Source of the DNA: an uncultured Ruminococcus sp.
Lineage (GTDB): Bacteria; Bacillota; Clostridia; Oscillospirales; Ruminococcaceae
Assembly (NCBI GenBank): GCA_902762785.1
Contig: CACWPL010000027.1
Location: forward strand, 1-41,691
Reading direction: 5' to 3'
DNA: 41,691 bases
Translations under genes and position numbers: made by a program
Notes under the pieces: generated by a model
The model's database searches: none
What the model was told of the DNA's origin: nothing
Seen by the model: only the letters and a program-made list of their open reading frames with translations
Part shown: piece after piece, positions 24,336 through 31,502 of the stretch
How the letters are laid out: each line of letters begins with the position of its first letter
How positions within the stretch are numbered: the first letter of the stretch is position 1

Positions 24336-25120
24336 TCCTCAGTGTCCTCATCGCCGGGGACCGTGCCGGCCTCCTGGTTCTTCATGAAGGCAACGATCCC
24401 GTCCTTGACGGCCTTGGCGACCTCCTCCTGGTTGTCGAGGATCCACTGGGAGCCGTCCTCGCTGTCGTGATACTCGATCTCGATCAGGCAGCAGGGGTAC
24501 TGGTTGTTGAGGATCTCGTAGAGGGTACGCTGCTCCTCGTCCTTGAGACCGCGGTCCTCGGCGGGGGTCAGCTCGGCGACGCGGTTGTAGATGTTCTCGG
24601 CGAGCGCCTTGCTCCCGGTGACGTTCTTGTTATAGAAGCACTCCGTCCCCTCGGACTGTCCTGCCTCTGTGGAGGTGTTGGCGTGGAGGGCGACATAGGC
24701 GGCGCATCCCAGGGAATTGCCGCGCTCGACCTTGGTCTTGACGCTGTCGTCCGTCTCGGCCATGTAGACGCGGTAGCCATCGACCTCGAGCAGCGCACGG
24801 ACGCGCCCGGCCAGGTCGAACATGGCCTCCTCCTCGGTAGTCTCCCCGTCACAGGCGAAGATGTGATCCTCCTGCGTGGAGGGGCTCAGGAAGATGGCCT
24901 TGGAATTGTCGATGGGGGGCTCGGTGGTCGGCTCCTCGCTCGCGGCGGTCGGGATGGCCTGCGGGGCCTCGCCGCCGGTCGCCTCGGCGTCCTTGTCCTT
25001 CTTGCTGCATCCCTTGGCGATGCTGACGATGAACACGATCAGCAGCACCAGCACGACCAGTGCGCCGAGCAGTCTGTCCCAGCGCGCACGCCGTACCATG
25101 GAACGTTTCTGATTTGCCAT
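24332..25120 (-). CDS. Membrane-anchored N-acetylmuramoyl-L-alanine amidase-like protein
   Basis: A probable cell-wall hydrolase (Amidase_3 fold), 262 residues. A basic N-terminus and one membrane helix (about 17-36) anchor it, then an acidic Pro/Thr linker and the catalytic domain (about 75-250). The first zinc motif is not the usual HxGxxxG but IFLSPSTQEDHIF, a form I know from a subgroup of this family; VALHANTS (second His) and LIEIEYHDS (catalytic Glu) are clearer. Activity is therefore likely but not certain. The C-terminus is acidic (GDEDTEE). AAGGAG is 12 bases before the ATG. It heads the four-gene minus unit down to 21542 with a near-perfect promoter. Confidence 0.82.
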   Translation of the reverse strand: MANQKRSMVRRARWDRLLGALVVLVLLIVFIVSIAKGCSKKDKDAEATGGEAPQAIPTAASEEPTTEPPIDNSKAIFLSPSTQEDHIFACDGETTEEEAMFDLAGRVRALLEVDGYRVYMAETDDSVKTKVERGNSLGCAAYVALHANTSTEAGQSEGTECFYNKNVTGSKALAENIYNRVAELTPAEDRGLKDEEQRTLYEILNNQYPCCLIEIEYHDSEDGSQWILDNQEEVAKAVKDGIVAFMKNQEAGTVPGDEDTEE

Positions 25121-25172
25121 AGATCTGTTTGCTCCTTATCCATATTGACCGATCCGGATGACCGGTCTGTCC

Positions 25173-25261
25173 CGATCCATCTGGTATGGATCGTCCTTCT
25201 CTGTCATCCCCATCCAGGGGAGTCCACTTATTATTATACACGACACGGCGCCCGATGTCAA
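25173..25261 (-). promoter_or_regulatory. Sigma-A promoter of the amidase-led unit and leader hairpin
   Basis: Minus strand: TTGACA (25256-25261), 17-base spacer, TATAAT (25233-25238), both exact consensus. The leader contains a 7-bp hairpin (25173-25179 with 25187-25193). The leader to the start at 25120 is about 105 nt. Confidence 0.9.
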
Positions 25262-25294
25262 GGCCGCTGCGTCCCTTGGGAAACGAACGCGCCG

Positions 25295-26260
25295 TCAGTG
25301 CAGATCAGTCTCGATGTGATACCTCGGCCGCTGCTTCGTCTCCAGGTAGATCTTGCCGATGTATTCCCCGACGATGCCGATGGAGAGGAGCTGCAAGCCC
25401 CCCAATCCCCAGACGGAGACCGCGAGGAACGTCCATCCGTCGACGGTGAAGCCCTGGAAGTGGCGCACGAGGATGTAGGCGAGCATCCCGATCGTGACCA
25501 AGAAGATGGCGAACCCCAGCCAGGTGATGAGCCGGATCGGCTTGACGGAGAGCGACGAGATCCCCTCGAACGCGAACGCCAGCATCTTCCGCAGCGGGTA
25601 CTTCGACTCGCCCTGCTGGCGGGCAGCACGGGCATACCGCACCTCGCCTGTCCGGAAGCCCAGCATCGGCACGATGCCGCGCAGGAAGAGGTTGACCTCC
25701 CCGTACCCCGCGAGCGCCTCGAGCGCGCGGCGGCTCATGAGCCGGTAGTCCGCGTGGTCATAGACGAGATCGGCGCCCAGCGCGCCCATGAGACGGTAAT
25801 ACCCATGCGCCGTGCTGCGCTTGAAGGCCGTGTCGGACGCGCGGTCGCTGCGCACCCCGTAGACGATCTCGCACCCGTCCGCATACTGGCGGAGCATGTC
25901 GTCCATGGCATCTACATCGTCCTGGAGGTCGGCATCGAGCGAGATGGCCGCCTCGCAGAGGTCCTTAGCCGTCATCAGGCCGGCGAGGAGGGCGTTCTGA
26001 TGGCCGCAGTTGCGCGAGAGCTTGATCCCGCGGAACCGTGCATCCTGCGCGTGCAGCGCACAGATGACCGCCCATGTGCCGTCCCTCGAGCCGTCATCGA
26101 CCAAAATGGCAAAGCTCCCCGCTGCCGCGAGACCGGCAGCGGTGAGCCCGTCGAGCTTTTCTGTGAGCCGCGCCGCCGTGACCGGGAGCGCGTCCTCTTC
26201 GTTATAGCAGGGGACGACCAGCGCGAGCAGCGGCGCGGGACGTTTTTCCTGATCCGTCAT
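25295..26260 (-). CDS. GT2 family glycosyltransferase (GtrB/DPM1-like)
   Basis: A membrane-bound polyprenol-phosphate sugar transferase, 321 residues. GT-A fold motifs: VVPCYNEEDALP (about 15-26), ILVDDGSRDGTW (about 51-62), LSRNCGHQNALLAGL (about 79-93), and ISLDADLQDD (about 104-113, the metal-binding DxD region). Two C-terminal membrane helices (about 242-262 and 277-300) are typical of GtrB/YkoT-type proteins that charge undecaprenyl phosphate for sugar transfer outside. The ATG overlaps the stop of the SGNH-dockerin gene by four bases, so the two are coupled. It ends about 30 bases before the amidase promoter region. Confidence 0.9.
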   Translation of the reverse strand: MTDQEKRPAPLLALVVPCYNEEDALPVTAARLTEKLDGLTAAGLAAAGSFAILVDDGSRDGTWAVICALHAQDARFRGIKLSRNCGHQNALLAGLMTAKDLCEAAISLDADLQDDVDAMDDMLRQYADGCEIVYGVRSDRASDTAFKRSTAHGYYRLMGALGADLVYDHADYRLMSRRALEALAGYGEVNLFLRGIVPMLGFRTGEVRYARAARQQGESKYPLRKMLAFAFEGISSLSVKPIRLITWLGFAIFLVTIGMLAYILVRHFQGFTVDGWTFLAVSVWGLGGLQLLSIGIVGEYIGKIYLETKQRPRYHIETDLH

Positions 26261-27339
26261 TGCTTGGCCAGCTCCGCGAAGGTCGGCGCCGTGCCTACAC
26301 CAGCGCTGGTGGAATAGACCAGGATCGTGGAGGCGTCGCTCGCGTTGACGGCGCCGTCCATGTTGACGTCCGCGGCCTTCTGGTCATCGCCGGTGAGGAT
26401 CGGTGCATGACCGACGCCCATCTCGGCAGAGTGGGTGAGGATGTCGGAGGCGTCCTTGGCGTCGATGGCAGAATCACCGTTGACATCGCCGAGCGCATAG
26501 CCGCTGACGGCCTGGTCGAGGACGCGGGCGATCAGGGCCTGTCCCTCCTCGGTCAGGTTCATGCGCGGGAGGGTGGGATAGGAGAAGCGATAGGCGCGCT
26601 TCTCGATCCACGAATAGGCATCCACGACCGCATAGCCGTGGGCGTCGGCCGTCTCCCGGATGGCCTTGTTGGCGTAGTTCGAGCAGACGGCGGAGATCGG
26701 GTTGATGATGGTGCGCAGGCCGGTCTGACGGTCGCCGTCGAGCTGGTCGTAGTTCTCCACGGTGTTCATGCAGTTGAACGTGTTGATGAAGACGACCTTG
26801 GCGTTCGTGTACTCGCTGAGGCGGTCGCCGATGGCGGCGAGGTTCGTCTGGACGCTCTCCTTGTTCGAGCGGACGGCCGCACCGAGGCGGTTGGAGTACG
26901 GGATGAGCTGGTTGGCGCTCTTGAAGCCGAGCTCCGCGAGGGGCTTGGTGAAGAGGTCCTTGCTGTCCGTCAACTCCAGCTCGTCTGCGATGGTGCGCAG
27001 CTCATCGAAGAAGGGGTCCATGATGTCGCGCATGCCGGCCTCGACGATGATGATGTCGGCATCGGACAGCGCGGCCTTGACCTCGTCCTGGTCGAGCTTG
27101 GCGAGGAAGGCCTCGGTGTGGCCGTAGTATTCAGAAAAATCGGTGACCTCGGCGCCGGTCTGGTCGGCATAGATCTCGAGATAGGTCTTTTCGCCGTTCT
27201 CGAAATAATCACCGAGGGTGATGCTGTCGCCGAGCACGACGATCTTGGGCGCATCGGCAGCGGTGGTGCAGGGCAGCACGCCGGCCGTCATCGCGGCACA
27301 GGCGAGCAGGGCCGTCATACGGCGGATATGTCTCATCAT
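26257..27339 (-). CDS. Secreted SGNH-like protein with dockerin, catalytic residues mostly replaced
   Basis: A 360-residue secreted protein: signal peptide (MMRHIRRMTALLACAAMTAG), SGNH/GDSL-type domain (about 30-285) and dockerin (about 290-360; loops GDVNGDSAIDAKDASDIL and DVNMDGAVNASDASTIL). The block I Ser is present (VLGDSIT, about 35-41). But block III, usually GxND, reads GMRD, and block V, usually DxxHLT, reads PRMNLTEEG, so the Asn, and the Asp-His pair, appear absent. It may be inactive as an esterase, or use other residues. GGAGG lies 7 bases before the ATG at 27339 (a second ATG follows). The gene is coupled to the GT2 gene. Confidence 0.85.
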   Translation of the reverse strand: MMRHIRRMTALLACAAMTAGVLPCTTAADAPKIVVLGDSITLGDYFENGEKTYLEIYADQTGAEVTDFSEYYGHTEAFLAKLDQDEVKAALSDADIIIVEAGMRDIMDPFFDELRTIADELELTDSKDLFTKPLAELGFKSANQLIPYSNRLGAAVRSNKESVQTNLAAIGDRLSEYTNAKVVFINTFNCMNTVENYDQLDGDRQTGLRTIINPISAVCSNYANKAIRETADAHGYAVVDAYSWIEKRAYRFSYPTLPRMNLTEEGQALIARVLDQAVSGYALGDVNGDSAIDAKDASDILTHSAEMGVGHAPILTGDDQKAADVNMDGAVNASDASTILVYSTSAGVGTAPTFAELAKQ

Positions 27340-27403
27340 AGGGATACCTCCGATCCATGTGCGTGGATGTCCACATTTGTTGAGATACTTCTTTCCATCT
27401 TTC

Positions 27404-27432
27404 ATTTTATAACAAGATGGCCAGGATGTCAA
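27404..27432 (-). promoter_or_regulatory. Sigma-A promoter of the SGNH-dockerin/GT2 pair
   Basis: Minus strand: TTGACA (27427-27432), 17-base spacer, TAAAAT (27404-27409). The leader is about 60 nt. Confidence 0.8.
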
Positions 27433-27517
27433 GTGACAAAATACGCCAACCTTCGGGGTCTGTGACATTGCACAAAAACAGGCGCGCGATCCTCCCTCCA
27501 GTCAGGGAAAACGGCAG

Positions 27518-27545
27518 GAGGCCGGCGCCCTGCGGCACCGGCCTC
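27518..27545 (-). terminator. Terminator of the corA/LRR-dockerin unit
   Basis: 8-bp stem (27518-27525 with 27538-27545), 12-base loop; on the minus strand it is followed by CTGCCGTTTTCCC. It lies just after the stop at 27559. Confidence 0.7.
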
Positions 27546-27558
27546 TGATCGGCAGCGC

Positions 27559-29493
27559 TCAGCTCTTGACCGGCAGCGTCACGAGCTTGACGACGGCTTT
27601 CAGGACGTTCAGCGCGTCCGTCGTGTCGATCTCGCCGGACTTGTCGACATCCGCATTGGCCTTGGCCACGGCGGACAGCGTCGCACCGCCGAGGAGACTC
27701 TTATTGATCAGAATGACGTCCATGATGGACAGCGCCCCGTCCTCGTCGATGTCGCCATAGGAAGGGGCGGGGGCGGCCAGAAGGGCATAGGGGATGTCGT
27801 TTTCCTTCGCATACGTCTCGGCCGTGCTCCCGGGGTAGACGGAGAGGGTGAGGGCGGGGCAGTTGTAGAACGCCATGTCGCCGATCTCAGTCACGCCCCC
27901 CGGGATGGTCACGGAGGTCAGGCCCTCGCAGCCTCCAAACGACCCGTTGCCGATGCTCGTCAAGCTGGCCGGAAGGGTCACGGCGGGCAGGCCAACGCAG
28001 CGCCAGAACGCCCCCTCCCCGATGCTCGTCACGCCCGCCGGGATCGTCACGGACGTCATGCTCTCACACTGAGAGAACGCATAGTCGCCGATGGCCGTCA
28101 CGCCCTTCGGGATCGTGACGTCGCCCTCACAGGTCGAGCCGTCGAGCAGGACGCCGCTCACGATGACAAGGGGATCAGCCTCCCGCAGTGCAGCGAACCA
28201 GGGCGTCTCCTTGAACGCATTGAGGCCGATCACCGTCACGCTCTCCGGGACGGTCACGTCGGCCAGGCTCGTGCATCCGTAGAACGCCTCTTTCCCGACT
28301 GTCTCGACGCCCTCCGGGATCGTGACGGACGTCAGTGCCTTACAATTTGCGAACATGGTCAACGAGATGTATCCCAGGTTTTTGGATAACGTGACGTCCG
28401 TCAATCCACCGCATCCCTCGAACACGCTGGCACCGACCTCCGTCACGCTGTCCGGGAGGGTCACGGACGTCAGACTGCCGCAGTTCATGAACGCCGCCTG
28501 TCCGATGGACGTCACGCTCTCCGGGATCGTCACAGACGTCAAGCCCTCACATTCCGAGAACGCATAGCTCCCGATGGTCGTCACGCCCGCCGGGATGGTG
28601 ACGGCGCCCGTGCATGCGGTACCGTCGATCACGATGCCGTTCACGATGACGAGCGGGTCGGCCTCCTGCTTCGCGGCGAACCACGGTGTCCCTTTGAACG
28701 CCCACTCGCCGATGGTCGTCACGCCCGCCGGGATGGTCACGTCGGTCAGGCTCGTGCAGCCGGAGAACGCCTCGGTCCCGATGGCCGTCACGCTCTCCGG
28801 GATGGTCACGTCGGTCAGGCGCGTGCAGCCGTAAAACGCCATCTCGCCGATCACCGTCACGCTCTCCGGGATCGTGACCGACGTCAGCGACTCGCATCCT
28901 GCGAACAGATCAAACGCGATGGCCTCGATGCCCTGCGGGAGGGTGACGTCCGTCAAGGCGGTGCAATGCATGAAGGCATTCCCCATCTCCTTGACGCTGT
29001 CCGGGAGGACGACAGACGTCAGGCGCTCGCAGGAGGCGAACGCGGCGTTGTCGATGCGCTCCACGCCCTCCGGGATCGTGATCGATGTCAGCGCCGTGCC
29101 GCAGAACGCCTGGTTGCCGATCGTTTTCACGGTGGACGGGAGCGTGACCGTCTCCAGCGCGAGGCAGCCATTGAACGCCCAGTTGCCGACCTCCGTCATG
29201 CCCTCCGGGATGGTCACGGAGGTCAGGCTCTCGTTTCCGTTGAACGCACCGCCGTTGATGATCGTCAGCGGCTTGCCGCCGAGCGTCGCGGGGATGACCA
29301 CATCGGTGTCCTGCCCCGTATACTCGAGCAGGACCGCCTCCCCATCCCAGATGGCATAGAGATAGTCCCCCTCTTTCAGCATCCCGTCATCCTCTGCGGC
29401 GGCGGTGATGGCGTATGTCTCCGCGAAAGGCACAGCAGGGACGGCGGTCAGCATCAGTGCCGCACAGAAAGCGGCGAGCATCCTCGTTCTCAT
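27559..29493 (-). CDS. Large secreted BspA-type LRR protein with dockerin
   Basis: A 644-residue secreted protein with signal peptide MRTRMLAAFCAALMLTAVPA. About 21 repeats of 23 residues (core LTSVTIPEGVTxIGxxAFxxC) fill residues about 65-565. The repeat array contains a duplicated larger module: GTPWFAAKQEADPLVIVNG and ETPWFAALREADPLVIVSG occur about 155 residues apart. The C-terminal dockerin (about 575-644) has GDIDEDGALSIMDVILINK and DVDKSGEIDTTDALNVLK, nearly the same tail as the GH9 protein (VKLVTLPVK). The 9th position of the first loop is Ser instead of Asp. AAGGAGG is 7 bases before the ATG. It follows corA by 28 bases on the same strand. Adhesion or protein binding is the likely role. 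Confidence 0.92.
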   Translation of the reverse strand: MRTRMLAAFCAALMLTAVPAVPFAETYAITAAAEDDGMLKEGDYLYAIWDGEAVLLEYTGQDTDVVIPATLGGKPLTIINGGAFNGNESLTSVTIPEGMTEVGNWAFNGCLALETVTLPSTVKTIGNQAFCGTALTSITIPEGVERIDNAAFASCERLTSVVLPDSVKEMGNAFMHCTALTDVTLPQGIEAIAFDLFAGCESLTSVTIPESVTVIGEMAFYGCTRLTDVTIPESVTAIGTEAFSGCTSLTDVTIPAGVTTIGEWAFKGTPWFAAKQEADPLVIVNGIVIDGTACTGAVTIPAGVTTIGSYAFSECEGLTSVTIPESVTSIGQAAFMNCGSLTSVTLPDSVTEVGASVFEGCGGLTDVTLSKNLGYISLTMFANCKALTSVTIPEGVETVGKEAFYGCTSLADVTVPESVTVIGLNAFKETPWFAALREADPLVIVSGVLLDGSTCEGDVTIPKGVTAIGDYAFSQCESMTSVTIPAGVTSIGEGAFWRCVGLPAVTLPASLTSIGNGSFGGCEGLTSVTIPGGVTEIGDMAFYNCPALTLSVYPGSTAETYAKENDIPYALLAAPAPSYGDIDEDGALSIMDVILINKSLLGGATLSAVAKANADVDKSGEIDTTDALNVLKAVVKLVTLPVKS

Positions 29494-29521
29494 AAAGCAT
29501 CCTCCTTGCTGTTTGTCAAGA

Positions 29522-30451
29522 TCACTTATACTTGCTGTTCTTGAGCATCACGACTGCGCAGATGATGGTCGGCACGATGGACACGAGCAGTGCGAAGGGC
29601 GTGGTCGGGAAGGGCAGGTCGGGGGTGTTCATGCCGTAGAAGCTGAAGACCATGGTCGGGATGGACATGATGATGGTGATGACGGTCAGGCGCCACATGA
29701 CGATGTTCAGATTGTTCGAGATCACCGACCCGAACGCCTCGACCATCGAGGAGATGATGCCCGAATAGATATTGCTCATCTCGATCGCCTGCCGCACCTC
29801 GATCAGGACGTCCTCGAGGAGATCCTGGTCCTCGTCATAGAGCTTGATCGTGCGCCCGCGCAGGAGCTTCTCGATCGTGACCTCATTGGCCTTGAGGGAG
29901 GTGGAGAAGTACACGAGGGACTTCTCGAGCTCGAGCATCTGGATCAGCTCCTGGTTCTTCATCGCGCCGCTGAGCTTTTGCTCCATGACGGCGCTGGTCT
30001 TGTCGATCTGCTTGAGGTCCTGGAGGTAGATGGCGGTGATGCGGAGCAGGAGCTGCATCACGAAGCGCGTCTTCATCCGGGTCTGGATGCCCTTGACGAC
30101 GCCGTCGGCCATGTCGCTCAGGATGCGGTTGCTGCGCAGGGAGATGGTGAAGACATAGTCCTCGGTGATGATGATGCCGAGCGGGACGGTGAAGAAGAGG
30201 ATGGTCTCCTCCGCCTGCATCTCGCTGACGGCGGTGTCGACGATGATGAGCGTCTGGTCGTCCTCACGCTCGATACGCGAGGACTCCTCCTCATCGAGGG
30301 AGGAGCGCACGAAGCCGCTGTCTAGTCCGAATCCCTCGATCAGCCCCTGCACCTCCTGTGCCGTGGGGTCGATGACGGAGATCCAGCACCCCGGGACGGG
30401 CGCCGGTACTTCACGGACGATATTGTCCTGTGTCTGGTAGAAATGGATCAT
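29522..30451 (-). CDS. corA: CorA-family divalent cation transporter
   Basis: A Mg2+ (or Co2+/other divalent cation) channel-type transporter of the CorA family, 309 residues. A large cytoplasmic N-domain with a long helix is followed by two C-terminal membrane helices, the first ending in the family signature YGMNTPDLPF (GMN at about 271-273). The C-terminus is basic (KNSKYK). The ATG at 30451 is chosen because AAGGAGG lies 8 bases before it; longer starts go into the leader. It is followed by the large LRR-dockerin gene after 28 bases, apparently in one transcript. The leader of about 125 nt starts with a hairpin, but I do not see an M-box. Confidence 0.93.
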   Translation of the reverse strand: MIHFYQTQDNIVREVPAPVPGCWISVIDPTAQEVQGLIEGFGLDSGFVRSSLDEEESSRIEREDDQTLIIVDTAVSEMQAEETILFFTVPLGIIITEDYVFTISLRSNRILSDMADGVVKGIQTRMKTRFVMQLLLRITAIYLQDLKQIDKTSAVMEQKLSGAMKNQELIQMLELEKSLVYFSTSLKANEVTIEKLLRGRTIKLYDEDQDLLEDVLIEVRQAIEMSNIYSGIISSMVEAFGSVISNNLNIVMWRLTVITIIMSIPTMVFSFYGMNTPDLPFPTTPFALLVSIVPTIICAVVMLKNSKYK

Positions 30452-30548
30452 GGGTAAGACCTCCTTGCCATGTTTCGATTGGGATAGATGATCGCCCGTA
30501 AGGGTCAGCAGACATGTCCTTTCCACCACACTTTCTGTTCTTGGTCTC

Positions 30549-30613
30549 GCAGCACGGTCAGAGACGGGTGCTGCCATACCTTTTATTATAGCACATAGAC
30601 GGCGATCTTGCAA
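30549..30613 (-). promoter_or_regulatory. Sigma-A promoter of corA and leader hairpin
   Basis: Minus strand: TTGCAA (30608-30613), 17-base spacer, TATAAT (30585-30590) preceded by ATGTGC. A 7-bp hairpin (30549-30555 with 30568-30574) begins a few bases after the predicted transcript start. Confidence 0.85.
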
Positions 30614-30672
30614 GTTTTTTTTTCGGGGATGTCCGGCGGCCGGGGACGGATGGTCCCGGGCGGGATCTGGGC

Positions 30673-30738
30673 TTGCATTTTCCCGCGGGATATGTTATAA
30701 TAATATGACTGACCGCGGCAGGAACGAACGCCTGCCGC
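30673..30738 (+). promoter_or_regulatory. Sigma-A promoter of pth and leader hairpin
   Basis: TTGCAT (30673-30678), 17-base spacer, TATAAT (30696-30701) with TGT before the -10. A perfect 8-bp hairpin (30715-30722 with 30731-30738) begins about 7 bases after the predicted start. It is divergent from corA. Confidence 0.85.
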
Positions 30739-30814
30739 CTGCTATCGAACATCAAGGCGATGCACCCTCGTGTATCGCCGTTGCGTGTTGCACGAAAAGA
30801 AAGGGATGGATGCA

Positions 30815-31438
30815 ATGGGTATCATGGAGATCTTCGCACAGCTCGAGCAGGGACGCGCCGGGGGCGGCAAGCCCCAGTGGCTCATCGTCGGCCTCGGCAA
30901 CCCCGGGATGCAGTACGAGCACACGCGCCACAATGCCGGCTTCATGGCGATCGACACGGTCGCGGCGGCCGAGGGCGTCAAGATCGACCGCATGAAGTTC
31001 AAGGGCTACGTCGCGGACTGCACCCTCGGCGGGCAGCGCTGCCTCCTCCTCAAGCCGCAGACCTACATGAACAACAGCGGCGAGGCCGTCGTGGCGGCGA
31101 TGCAGTTCTACAAGCTGGACATCGAGCATGTCATCGTTATGTTCGACGACATCTCCCTCGCCCCGGGCAGGCTGCGCATCCGCCGCAAGGGCAGCGCGGG
31201 CGGCCACAACGGCATCAAGAGCATCATCGAGCTGACCGGCTCGGATGCGTTCCCAAGGATCAAGCTGGGCGTCGGTGCCAAGCCGCGCAGGGAGATGGAT
31301 CTCGCAGACTGGGTGCTGAGCAAATTCCGCCCCGAGGAGGCCGAGGCGCTCGCAGAGGCCTGCAAGCACGCCGACGCCGCTGTCCGTCTCATGGTCGCCG
31401 GGGACACCGACAAGGCCATGAGCCAGTATAACGCGTGA
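30815..31438 (+). CDS. pth: Peptidyl-tRNA hydrolase
   Basis: Frees tRNA from peptidyl-tRNA dropped by ribosomes. The 207-residue protein has GLGNPGMQYEHTRHNAGFM (about 26-44, catalytic His in RHN), KPQTYMNNSGEAV (about 84-96), MFDDISLAPGRLRI and GSAGGHNGIKSI, all in the expected order. The ATG at 30815 has AAAGGG 9 bases upstream; earlier in-frame ATGs at 30770 and 30806 have no well-spaced site. A 64-base gap separates it from mfd, and this pth-mfd order is common in Firmicutes. It heads the plus-strand run to 37654. Confidence 0.95.
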   Translation: MGIMEIFAQLEQGRAGGGKPQWLIVGLGNPGMQYEHTRHNAGFMAIDTVAAAEGVKIDRMKFKGYVADCTLGGQRCLLLKPQTYMNNSGEAVVAAMQFYKLDIEHVIVMFDDISLAPGRLRIRRKGSAGGHNGIKSIIELTGSDAFPRIKLGVGAKPRREMDLADWVLSKFRPEEAEALAEACKHADAAVRLMVAGDTDKAMSQYNA

Positions 31439-31502
31439 CGTCCGCAAGAGAAAGAGAAGCTAGAACGTAAGACCGAACGACAAAACGAAAGTGAGGTAGA
31501 CC

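Noticed and set aside
30452-30578. M-box magnesium riboswitch before corA
   Set aside because: The leader is only about 125 nt, has one clear hairpin, and shows none of the conserved M-box loops or an expression-platform terminator.
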